Source: an uncultured Faecalibacterium sp.
GTDB taxonomy: Bacteria; Bacillota; Clostridia; Oscillospirales; Ruminococcaceae
Reading direction: 5' to 3'
Length of the DNA stretch: 8,724 bases
NCBI GenBank assembly: GCA_902463905.1
Contig: CABQHF010000084.1
Coordinates: 1-8,724 of the forward strand
Position 1 is the stretch's first letter, and each line of letters starts with the position of its first letter. A program made the translations under genes and the position numbers. The notes below the pieces were generated by a model. It was not told the origin of the DNA. It saw only the letters and a program-made list of their open reading frames with translations, and made no database searches. Shown here piece after piece: positions 1 through 6,248 of this stretch.

Positions 1-123
1 CTCGCCCTCTCCGTCATTGCTTGCGCAATGCCACCTCTCCCAAAGGGAGAGGCAAGAGCCTGACCGTTACGTTCTTGGCTCTCCCTTTGGGAGAGCTGGC
101 GCGTCAGCGCCTGAGAGGGCGAG
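1..123. repeat. Palindromic intergenic repeat with terminal inverted repeats
   Basis: The element starts with CTCGCCCTCT (1-10) and ends with its exact reverse complement AGAGGGCGAG (114-123). Inside are four perfect hairpins: CATTGC/GCAATG with a TTGC loop (15-30), CCTCTCCC/GGGAGAGG with an AAA loop (34-52), GCTCTCCC/GGGAGAGC with a TTT loop (78-96) and GGCGC/GCGCC with a GTCA loop (98-111). The two halves are themselves roughly symmetric, so the whole can fold as one long imperfect palindrome. No open reading frame or transposase is present. It begins 6 bp after the stop codon of the aroQ homologue. It has no T-tract on either strand, so it is not a standard terminator, although the long RNA hairpin could protect the 3' end of the operon transcript. 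It resembles non-autonomous MITE or REP-like repeats; the class is an inference and only one full copy is in the window. Confidence 0.8.
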
Positions 124-129
124 AATCTT

Positions 130-594
130 TTACATTACAATGTGGCTCTTGCTGGTGCCGTCCAGGCGCAGCAGCTGGGCCAGATAGGCACAGGCGTGCA
201 GGTAACCCTGGGGTCCCTGGCCGATGAAGTGTCCCTGACAGCCAAAGGACACCACGTCTATCTTGCGGAAGGGCTCCCGCTCGTCCGGGGCGGTGAGCAG
301 CACTTCCACGGCAGGCACACCGCACAGCCGCAGCGCGTCCAGAATGGCCACGCTGGTGTGGGCGTAGCCGCCGGGGTTGAGCACGATGCCGTCCACCCGC
401 CCGGCGGCGGCCTGAATCTCGTCGATCAGGTCGCCCTCGTGGTTGGTCTGGCACACGTCGGTCTCAATGCCCATCTGGTCGCAGCCGGACTGCACATAGT
501 CCATCATGCCGTTGTAGTCCAGCTCACCGGGCATGCCCGGCTCCGAGTAGCGCTGCAGGTTGACGTTGGGCCCGTTAAGAATCAAAAATTTCAT
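130..594 (-). CDS. aroQ: Type II 3-dehydroquinate dehydratase homologue lacking key catalytic residues
   Basis: This is a 154-residue protein of the small type II dehydroquinase (AroQ) family, whose members convert 3-dehydroquinate to 3-dehydroshikimate in the cytoplasm as dodecamers. Family marks are LNGPNVNL (6-13), QTNHEGDLID (49-58), NPGGYAHTS (73-81), EVLLT (97-101), the two arginines R106 and R110, and a C-terminal GQGPQGY segment. Length is normal. However, alignment without gaps to the Mycobacterium tuberculosis enzyme (residues offset by two) puts Ser17 at the catalytic Arg, Pro22 at the catalytic Tyr and Leu99 at the general-acid His, while substrate-binding Asn, His, Glu and Arg positions are kept. 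The start at 594 is chosen because MKFLILNGPN is the usual N-terminus and GGAGG lies 6 bp upstream (601-605); the start overlaps the aroE-aroK stop by 20 bp. Family membership is certain, but dehydratase activity is doubtful. Confidence 0.85.
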   Translation of the reverse strand: MKFLILNGPNVNLQRYSEPGMPGELDYNGMMDYVQSGCDQMGIETDVCQTNHEGDLIDEIQAAAGRVDGIVLNPGGYAHTSVAILDALRLCGVPAVEVLLTAPDEREPFRKIDVVSFGCQGHFIGQGPQGYLHACAYLAQLLRLDGTSKSHIVM

Positions 595-1837
595 CCAAAG
601 CCTCCATGGCGGCCCGCAGAGCATCCTCCAGCGTGCCGGTATTGGGCACCACCGCGTCAGCGGCGGCCCGGTACAGCGGGCGGCGCTGGGCCTCCATGGT
701 GCGCAGCGCCTCCATGCTGGAGGAGAGCGGGCGGCTGCCGCCCACGGCCAGAGCTTCCACCGGTCGGTCGATAAACAGCACCACGCCGTTCTGGTGCAGG
801 GCCCGCAGATTTTCGGGCCGCTTCACCACGCCGCCGCCGCAGGACAGCAGCTGGCGGTTCTCCTTGCCGAAGCGGGCGGTCTGCTCGGTCTCTTTTGCAC
901 GGAAGCCGTCCTCGCCCTCGGCGGCAAAGATGTCCGGGATGCTGCGCCCGTCGGCCTTGACGATCGCGTCGTCCAGGTCCACGAAGGTGCGGCCCAGCTG
1001 CTTTGCCAGCAGTTTGCCCAGCGTGGTCTTGCCGGAAGAAGGCATGCCGATGAGGGCAATGTTCAGCGTGTCCCGGCGCAGGGCCGCCGTGATGCGCCGG
1101 ATCTCGGCGGGGGCGTCCTCGAATTTGCGGTCCAGGAAATATTCGGCCGCATACACGGCCTGTGCTACCAGCATCTCCAGACCGCCTACGGCCACCGGAA
1201 CCCCGGCTTCTTCGGCCCGGAGGATGAGTTCCGTTTTGTCGGGATTGTATACCACGTCCACTACGGCTTCCAGCCCGGGCATGGCGGCCACATCCAGATT
1301 GCACACCCCCACATTGGGGTACATGCCGGCGGGGGTGGTGTTGATGACGATCTGTGCACCGCTGCGCACGGCTTCCGCATAGCTCAGCTCGCCCGTTTCC
1401 GGGTCCGGATGGCGGCTGACCGTGAGCACCTTTGCGGCACCCTTGTCCCGCGCCACGGCGCTGGTGGTGTTGTGGGTGCCGCCGGTGCCAAGGATGAGCA
1501 CCGTCCGGCCTGCAAAGTCCACGCCGCGGGCGTCGCACAGGTGGGCAAAGCCGAGGTAATCGGTGTTGTACCCGTACAGCAGGCCGTTCTTGTTCACCAC
1601 GGTGTTCACGGCCCCGATGGCCTTGGCCCGGGGGTCGATGTAGGAGCAGTATTCCATGACCAGTTTCTTGTAGGGGATGGTCACGTTGATGGCCCGGAAC
1701 TGCCGCTTGGTCAGAAAGGCACGGGCCTCTTCCTCGGTGGGCAGGGGGCACAGGTCGTATTTGTAGCCGCAGAGCATCTCGTGGATGATCTTGGAGTAGG
1801 AGTGGCCGAGCCTTGCGCCGATGAGTCCGTATTCCAT
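575..1837 (-). CDS. aroEK: Shikimate dehydrogenase-shikimate kinase fusion (AroE-AroK)
   Basis: This 420-residue fused enzyme would reduce 3-dehydroshikimate to shikimate with NADPH and then phosphorylate it with ATP, two consecutive cytoplasmic steps except for product release between domains. The AroE half (about 1-240) shows LGHSYSK (10-16) for shikimate binding, NVTIPYKK (51-58) with catalytic Lys57, GAVNT (75-79), NTDYLGF (91-97) with catalytic Asp93, the dinucleotide loop LGTGGT (116-121), INTTPAGM (165-172) and GGLEMLVAQA (218-227). The AroK half (about 258-420) has a Walker A loop GMPSSGKT (264-271), DLDD (287-290), GEDGFRAKE (308-316), SCGGGVV (332-338) and the lid RPLSS starting at Arg369. 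The linker is short and charged (about 240-257). It begins 1 bp after the aroC stop, with AGGAGG about 9 bp before the ATG. The reading frame is continuous, so this is a real fusion and not two adjacent genes. No key residue is missing. Confidence 0.95.
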   Translation of the reverse strand: MEYGLIGARLGHSYSKIIHEMLCGYKYDLCPLPTEEEARAFLTKRQFRAINVTIPYKKLVMEYCSYIDPRAKAIGAVNTVVNKNGLLYGYNTDYLGFAHLCDARGVDFAGRTVLILGTGGTHNTTSAVARDKGAAKVLTVSRHPDPETGELSYAEAVRSGAQIVINTTPAGMYPNVGVCNLDVAAMPGLEAVVDVVYNPDKTELILRAEEAGVPVAVGGLEMLVAQAVYAAEYFLDRKFEDAPAEIRRITAALRRDTLNIALIGMPSSGKTTLGKLLAKQLGRTFVDLDDAIVKADGRSIPDIFAAEGEDGFRAKETEQTARFGKENRQLLSCGGGVVKRPENLRALHQNGVVLFIDRPVEALAVGGSRPLSSSMEALRTMEAQRRPLYRAAADAVVPNTGTLEDALRAAMEALDEIFDS

Positions 1838-1838
1838 A

Positions 1839-2984
1839 TCAGTCGTCCTCCTTGCGGAAGCTGGTGGGGTGGGTCATCCAGGCTTCGCCGTAGCGAGCCG
1901 TGAGCAGGTCGGCCACCGCCAGTGCGGCGGAGCAGGTCTGCACGATGGCGGCCCGGGGCACGATGCAGGGGTCGTGACGGCCCTGAATGGACAGCTCGGC
2001 GTTCTTTTTGGCGAGGTAATCCACGGTGTCCTGCTGCTTGTAGATGCTGGGAGTGGGCTTGACCACCGTGCGGAACACCACGGGCATGCCGTTGGCGATG
2101 CCGCCGTTGATGCCGGCATTGTGGTTGCTGGCGGTGACCACGGCCCCCTCCGGCGTCATGCGGAAGGCGTCGTTGGCCTCGGAGCCCCGCAGCCCGGCAA
2201 AGTCGAACCCGGTGCCGAACTCGATGCCCTTGACGGCGGGGATGGAGAAGGCCAGATGGGCGATCTTGCTTTCCACGCTGTCAAAGTACGGCTCACCGAT
2301 CCCGGCGGGCAGGCCGAGGATGGCGGTCTCCAGCAGGCCGCCCACACTGTCGCCGTCAGCCCCAGCGGCGCGGATGGCAGCCTTCATGGGCTCCTCCACG
2401 GCGGGGTCCAGCACGGCAAAGCCTTCCGGTTTGTCGGCCAGGGCTTCCACCTGTGCGGCCAGCGCAGCGGCATCGTCCAGCGCGAAGCGGGTGTCGGAGA
2501 TGCCTGCACAGGCGGCGATATGGGTGGAGATGTCGATACCGGCCCGGCTCAGCGCACCCAGCACGACGGCACCGCCGGCCACGAGGGCAGCGGTGACCCG
2601 GCCGGAAAAGTGCCCGCCGCCCCGCGCATCCTGAAACCCGTGGTACTTGGCATAGGCGGTGTAATCGGCATGGCCGGGGCGCAGCAGGTCGGCGGTCTTG
2701 GCGTAATCGGCGCTGCGGGTGTTCTGGTTTTCCACCATCAGCGCAATGGCGGTGCCGGTGGTGCAGCCGTTCACCACGCCGGACAAAAACTGCACGGCGT
2801 CTGCCTCGGTGCGGGGAGTGGACAGGCCGTCGCCCCGGGCGCGGCGTTTGTCCATGCAGGCGGCCACAAAGGCCTCATCCACCGGGACCCCGGCGGCCAT
2901 GCCGTCCAGCACGGCTCCGATGGCCCGACCGTGGCTTTCGCCGAAAATGGTCAGCGAAAGGTCACTGCCAAAGGTATTTTTCAT
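1839..2984 (-). CDS. aroC: Chorismate synthase
   Basis: AroC, 381 residues, removes phosphate from 5-enolpyruvylshikimate-3-phosphate to give chorismate, using reduced FMN as a non-consumed cofactor; the family works as a cytoplasmic tetramer. Visible signatures are FGESHGRAIGAVLDGMAAG (14-32), the loop GGGHFSGRVTAALVAGGA in the middle third, the region GSEANDAF followed by NHNAGINGGIANGMPV and VKPTPSI, and GRHDPCIVPRA (335-345) with the conserved His-Asp pair. His18 and His337 correspond to the invariant acid/base histidines of the family. Length is typical. The ATG at 2984 is preceded by GGAGG that lies inside the end of aroB; the two genes are only 4 bp apart, which suggests translational coupling. 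No flavin reductase domain is attached, so the FMN must be reduced by another protein. Confidence 0.97.
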   Translation of the reverse strand: MKNTFGSDLSLTIFGESHGRAIGAVLDGMAAGVPVDEAFVAACMDKRRARGDGLSTPRTEADAVQFLSGVVNGCTTGTAIALMVENQNTRSADYAKTADLLRPGHADYTAYAKYHGFQDARGGGHFSGRVTAALVAGGAVVLGALSRAGIDISTHIAACAGISDTRFALDDAAALAAQVEALADKPEGFAVLDPAVEEPMKAAIRAAGADGDSVGGLLETAILGLPAGIGEPYFDSVESKIAHLAFSIPAVKGIEFGTGFDFAGLRGSEANDAFRMTPEGAVVTASNHNAGINGGIANGMPVVFRTVVKPTPSIYKQQDTVDYLAKKNAELSIQGRHDPCIVPRAAIVQTCSAALAVADLLTARYGEAWMTHPTSFRKEDD

Positions 2985-2988
2985 GGTG

Positions 2989-4032
2989 TCAGTCCTCCAT
3001 GCCCAGCAGGGGACGCAGCCCCTCCACGGGGATGGTCTCGGCCCGCCAGCAGCCCAGACCCGGCACCTTGATCACCGTGATCTGGCCGCCCTGGGCCTTT
3101 TTGTCGTGCAGCATCTCGGCCAGCACTTTTTCCTTGTTGTAGGTGGTGCGCACAGGCAGGCCAAGGCGGCGGTACACCGCACGCACCCGCTTCTGCAGGG
3201 CCTTGGACTCAATCATGGGCAGCATGCCCAGCGCTACGCACTCGCCGTGGAACAGGCCCACGGTGCGGCGGCCCTTGATGCCCTTGACGGCCTCGATGCC
3301 GTGGCCGATGGTGTGGCCGAAGTTCAGCGCCTTGCGCATACCCTGCTCGGTCTCGTCCTGCTCCACGATGCCCTTCTTGAACCGCAGGCTGCGGCAGATG
3401 ATCTCGCCGATCTGGGCGTCGATGTCGCCCTTCTCAAAGATGGCGAACAGCTCCGGGTCGGCCAGCAGGCTGGCCTTGACGGCTTCGGCCAGGCCGTTGA
3501 TGTAGTGGCGGCGGGGCAGGGTGGACAGGGTGTCCGGGTCCACGATGACCAGTTTGGGCTGCCAGAAGGCACCCACGATGTTCTTGGTGTCGCCCAGGTC
3601 CACGGCGGTCTTGCCGCCGATGGAGGAGTCGATCATGGAAAGGGTGGTGGTGGGGCAGTTGATGAAGTCGATGCCGCGCATATAGGTGGCAGCTGCAAAA
3701 CCGGCCAGGTCGCCCACCACGCCGCCGCCCACGGCCACGACCAGGTCACCCCGGCCCATGCCGAAGTCCAGCATCTGGCGCAGCACGCTTTCCAGAATTT
3801 TAAAGCTCTTGCTGGCTTCACCCTGGGGCACCGTGATGATGCGGGCGTCCTTGCACTGGTCGGCCACCATCTGGGCGTACTGGGCGGGCACGCCGCTGTC
3901 GGTGACGACGGCCACCCGGCGGTCCAGCCGGGCAAACTGGTACAGGTTTTCCAGCGAGCCGCTCTTGATGATGATGTCATAGCTGCGCTCGCCCAGATTC
4001 ATGGTGAGTTTGGTTCCGATAAATTCGCTCAT
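2989..4032 (-). CDS. aroB: 3-dehydroquinate synthase
   Basis: AroB, 347 residues, turns DAHP into 3-dehydroquinate in a multistep reaction that uses bound NAD and a divalent metal (usually zinc). Sequence marks are PQGEASKS (69-76), the nucleotide-binding GGGVVGDLAGFAAATYMRG (102-120), PTTTLSMIDSSIGGKTAVDL (127-146), KNIVGAFWQPK (150-160), GLAEAVK (180-186) with the probable metal ligand Glu183, NFGHTIGH (237-244) with His240/His244, and FHGECVALGM with His262. DKKAQGGQITV near the C-terminus is also typical. Length is normal for the bacterial enzyme. The ATG overlaps the pheA stop as ATGA (4 bp overlap) and GGAG lies about 10 bp upstream inside pheA. It is the enzyme directly before the dehydroquinase step, which makes the doubtful state of the operon's AroQ more striking. 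Confidence 0.97.
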   Translation of the reverse strand: MSEFIGTKLTMNLGERSYDIIIKSGSLENLYQFARLDRRVAVVTDSGVPAQYAQMVADQCKDARIITVPQGEASKSFKILESVLRQMLDFGMGRGDLVVAVGGGVVGDLAGFAAATYMRGIDFINCPTTTLSMIDSSIGGKTAVDLGDTKNIVGAFWQPKLVIVDPDTLSTLPRRHYINGLAEAVKASLLADPELFAIFEKGDIDAQIGEIICRSLRFKKGIVEQDETEQGMRKALNFGHTIGHGIEAVKGIKGRRTVGLFHGECVALGMLPMIESKALQKRVRAVYRRLGLPVRTTYNKEKVLAEMLHDKKAQGGQITVIKVPGLGCWRAETIPVEGLRPLLGMED

Positions 4033-5099
4033 TTTGTATACACTCCTAACAAACGCACGGTGCGGCAGGTGCGGTCCAGCTCATGCAGCAGGGCACCGGT
4101 CTCGTCGGCGGTGGGGTCGCCCACCAGCTCGACATAAAAATAATATTCAAACGGCACATGAGGCATGGGCCGGCTCTTGATGGATTCCATATTGAAGCCG
4201 CTGGCACCGATGACCTGGATCACCTCGGCGAGTTTGCCGGGCTTGTTGTCCACGGTGAACAGCAGCGAGAAGCGGTTGCCCGCCGTGGGCTTTTCGCGGC
4301 TGATCACGATAAAGCGGGTGGTGTTGTCGCCGTCGGTGTTGATGCGGGGCACCAGCACCTCCAGCCCGTACAGGGCAGCGGTCTCGGCGCTGGCAATGGC
4401 GGCCTTGGTCTTGTCGCCGCTTTCGGCCACGAACTTGGCGGCCATGGCGGTGTTGAGCATGGCGGTGGCCGGCAGATGGAACTGCTTTAAGAAGGTCTCG
4501 CTCTGGGCGATGGCCTGCTGATGACTGTACACGCTGCGGATCTCGGCAAGCTGGGTGCCGGGCAGCACCAGCAGGTTCTGGGAGATGGGCAGGTCGTACA
4601 CGTCCACCACCCACAGGTCGGGGTGATTGTAGCACAGGTCCAGCACGGCAGAAACATCGCCCGCGTGGCTGTTCTCAAAGGGCACCACGCCGTGGGCAGC
4701 GTCACCCCGCTCCACGGCGGCGAACACCTCGTCCCAGGTGGGGCAGCTCACGGCCTCGGCGTGGGGGAACAATGCCCGCAGCGCGATGTGCGCAAAGGCC
4801 CCTTCCACCCCCTGATAGGCGGCGCGGTTCTGGCCCAGAATGAGGGCTTCGTACTGCTTGGCTACGTCCATCATGTTCTGGACATGGTCTTTATAATAAG
4901 GGCGCAGCGCCGGGGCATGGATGCGGGCGGCGGCCTTTTCCAGCACGGCGGCTTCCCGCGCGGCATCAAAGATCGGCAGGCCGTGGGCACGCTTGTACTC
5001 GGCCACCTGCAGCACAGCGGCCATGCGCCGCTCAAACAGGGCAGCCAGCTGGGCGTCCACTTCGTCGATCTCGGCACGGGCTTGTTCCAGTGCGTCCAT
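4029..5099 (-). CDS. pheA: Chorismate mutase-prephenate dehydratase (P-protein) with ACT domain
   Basis: PheA, 356 residues, converts chorismate to prephenate and then to phenylpyruvate, the precursor of phenylalanine. An AroQ-class helical chorismate mutase fills about 1-85, with Arg8, Arg25, Lys36, Asp45 and Arg48-Glu49 in the expected places. The dehydratase domain follows (about 92-270): AYQGVEGAFAH (94-104), GVVPFENS (137-144), YSHQQAIAQ (191-199) and the catalytic NTTRF (259-263). An ACT domain (about 276-350) holds GKLA (288-291) and KSRP (308-311), where characterised enzymes have GALV and ESRP linked to phenylalanine feedback. I place the start at 5099, not at the in-frame ATG at 5153: AAAGGA stands 10 bp before 5099, the usual mutase N-terminus begins there, and the promoter -10 box lies between the two ATGs. 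It is first in the aro operon and overlaps aroB by 4 bp. Confidence 0.95.
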   Translation of the reverse strand: MDALEQARAEIDEVDAQLAALFERRMAAVLQVAEYKRAHGLPIFDAAREAAVLEKAAARIHAPALRPYYKDHVQNMMDVAKQYEALILGQNRAAYQGVEGAFAHIALRALFPHAEAVSCPTWDEVFAAVERGDAAHGVVPFENSHAGDVSAVLDLCYNHPDLWVVDVYDLPISQNLLVLPGTQLAEIRSVYSHQQAIAQSETFLKQFHLPATAMLNTAMAAKFVAESGDKTKAAIASAETAALYGLEVLVPRINTDGDNTTRFIVISREKPTAGNRFSLLFTVDNKPGKLAEVIQVIGASGFNMESIKSRPMPHVPFEYYFYVELVGDPTADETGALLHELDRTCRTVRLLGVYTK

Positions 5100-5143
5100 G
5101 GGGGTCACATCCTTTATGTCTGGTTTGGGTACGATACCCAGTA

Positions 5144-5172
5144 AGTATACCATAACCGGGACGAAGAAACAA
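5144..5172 (-). promoter_or_regulatory. Extended -10 promoter of the pheA-aro operon
   Basis: Read on the minus strand, TATACT (5144-5149) is preceded by TGG, giving the extended -10 form TGnTATACT, with a weak TTGTTT -35 (5167-5172) at 17 bp spacing. Transcription would start near 5137, leaving a leader of about 40 nt before the pheA ATG at 5099. That leader is too short for a T-box or peptide attenuator, so if the operon responds to phenylalanine it is not by those devices here. Confidence 0.65.
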
Positions 5173-5227
5173 CAAAGGGCCCCTGCTTTCAGAGTGGAGA
5201 ATATTTCAAATCACACCGGCGTAAAAA

Positions 5228-5286
5228 GACAAAAATAGAAAACAAAACTCCCTCTGTCGGCTTTGAAGGGAGCCGGGCAGAGGGAG
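5228..5286 (-). terminator. Rho-independent terminator of the plsC operon
   Basis: The arms CTCCCTCTG (5248-5256) and CAGAGGGAG (5278-5286) pair perfectly, with a second inner stem CGGCT/AGCCG (5258-5262 with 5271-5275). On the minus-strand transcript the hairpin is followed directly by TTTTGTTTTCTATTTTTG (from 5247 downward), a good U-rich tract. No such tract follows on the plus strand, so it ends the operon read from 6977 toward 5297. It lies 10 bp after the stop of the 57-codon gene and also shields the aro promoter from read-through. Confidence 0.85.
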
Positions 5287-5296
5287 CAAAAGGTGC

Positions 5297-5470
5297 TTAT
5301 CGGTTCTTCCGCAGGTCCTCCCGGCTGCGGGCGGTGCCGTAGTACCGCCCGTAGGGGTTGTCGAGGTCGGCGGCGCGGGGCGCGGACGGCTGCGGGGGCT
5401 TTGCGGGGGCCGGGGTGCGGTCGAACACGAACCGGCGAGCGCTCTGCCCGCTCTTTATGCGGAAGCGCAT
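5297..5470 (-). CDS. Small basic proline-rich protein of unknown function (57 aa)
   Basis: This short gene encodes 57 residues starting MRFRIKSGQSARRFVFDR. I do not recognise a family. The N-terminal third is strongly basic, the middle (about 20-34) is rich in Pro and Ala (PAPAKPPQPSAPRA), and the C-terminal third reads DLDNPYGRYYGTARSRED and ends in KNR. By my count it has 11 Arg and 3 Lys against 5 acidic residues, so the net charge is near +9; there is no signal peptide or membrane segment. Support for translation is a strong AAGGAGG (5480-5486) placed 9 bp before the ATG and formed by the last codons of the upstream gene, only 4 bp between the stop and this start, and a terminator just after its stop. 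Third-position GC bias matches its neighbours. It could bind a nucleic acid or the acidic membrane surface, but that is a guess from charge only. Confidence 0.7.
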   Translation of the reverse strand: MRFRIKSGQSARRFVFDRTPAPAKPPQPSAPRAADLDNPYGRYYGTARSREDLRKNR

Positions 5471-5474
5471 GGCC

Positions 5475-6227
5475 TCAGCCCTCCTTGGTCACGGTGGAAA
5501 CGGCCCCGGCGGTCAGGGCCTGCCAGAGCGCTTCGCCGCCGGACAGCAGGTCGTCAGCGTCCTTGGTCCAGGCGCCCCGGATGCCGATGTAGTAGTGGCT
5601 CAGCAGTTCCTGACTGGAGCCGCTGTCGTTCTGCACGGCGTCGGAGGTGTAGTCGCCCAGGTCCAGCCCGGCCAGCACGGGGCAGTCGTCCCAGTGGTAT
5701 ACCATATTCCACCAGTCGTTGTCTGCGTCGGACTGGGGCAGGCCGCCGTCCAGATACCGCAGGGTGCCGGTGGTGCTCTGGAACCCGGCCGGGTCGTAGA
5801 GGATGAAGATGGAGCTCAGGGCACCCTGAATGTCGGTGGACAGTTTGGTGGTGCCGGCCATGTCAAGGTAGGCGTCCGAGTCATCGCTGCCGAAGTTCAT
5901 GGTGTAGACGTTCAGCTTGACCACCACCTTGCCGTCGCCGTTCCGATCTTCGCCGTAGGCGGCAAGGGCGTCCTGCAGGGCGGTCTGGGTGGCCTCCGGC
6001 AGGTAGTGGGGGGCCACCACGGCCACATTGTAGTCGGCGTGGGTGGTAAGGAAATACTGCCCGATGAAGCAGTAGCCCGCAAAGGCCACGACGATGCCGA
6101 TGATGATCACCCATTTCAGGTTGTAGTCCCACCAGTTGGCCCAGCGCTCCTTGCGGGTGTAGGTGCGCTGCTTGCGGGGGGCGATATCCTTGGGGTCGAT
6201 GTCACGTTCGTAACGGTAGCTTGCCAT
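5475..6227 (-). CDS. Single-pass membrane protein of unknown function with EF-hand-like loop
   Basis: A 250-residue protein whose family I cannot name. The N-terminal 38 residues are rich in Lys/Arg and Trp (positively charged, so probably cytoplasmic), followed by one hydrophobic segment (about 39-60, WVIIIGIVVAFAGYCFIGQY). The remaining 190 residues should lie outside the membrane: they lack long hydrophobic stretches and are acidic. DYNVAVVAPHYLPE (65-78) resembles the first strand-loop of an extracellular alpha/beta domain, and DRNGDGKVVV (94-103) looks like a calcium-binding DxNxDG loop as in EF-hands or dockerins, here only one copy. GGAGG stands 10 bp before the ATG at 6227. It begins 21 bp after the plsC stop and shares its transcript, with the 57-residue gene coupled downstream. 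It is not a lipoprotein, because no lipobox is present. A role in the cell envelope is an inference from topology and plsC linkage. Confidence 0.85.
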   Translation of the reverse strand: MASYRYERDIDPKDIAPRKQRTYTRKERWANWWDYNLKWVIIIGIVVAFAGYCFIGQYFLTTHADYNVAVVAPHYLPEATQTALQDALAAYGEDRNGDGKVVVKLNVYTMNFGSDDSDAYLDMAGTTKLSTDIQGALSSIFILYDPAGFQSTTGTLRYLDGGLPQSDADNDWWNMVYHWDDCPVLAGLDLGDYTSDAVQNDSGSSQELLSHYYIGIRGAWTKDADDLLSGGEALWQALTAGAVSTVTKEG

Positions 6228-6248
6228 GGGGCGCTGTCCTCCAAAATC

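Noticed and set aside
1..123. Palindromic repeat as a rho-independent terminator or CRISPR remnant
   Set aside because: No T-tract follows the stems on either strand, and there are no regularly spaced direct repeats with unique spacers.
595..624. Upstream in-frame ATG at 624 as the aroQ start
   Set aside because: It adds ten residues foreign to the family; the ATG at 594 has GGAGG at the right distance and gives the standard MKFLILNGPN start.
560..4137. Long plus-strand open frames opposite the aro genes (560-1903, 1821-3071, 2719-4137)
   Set aside because: They mirror the minus-strand genes, are rich in His/Gly/Val/Gln as expected for antisense of GC-rich codons, lack ribosome sites and match no family, while the opposite strand carries full enzyme motifs.
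5100..5143. T-box or leader-peptide attenuator before pheA
   Set aside because: The predicted leader is only about 40 nt, with no stem-loop, no short Phe-rich frame and no terminator.
5100..5153. Upstream in-frame ATG at 5153 as the pheA start
   Set aside because: The extra 18 residues are not typical of the mutase N-terminus, the -10 box lies in this stretch, and the ATG at 5099 has its own ribosome site.
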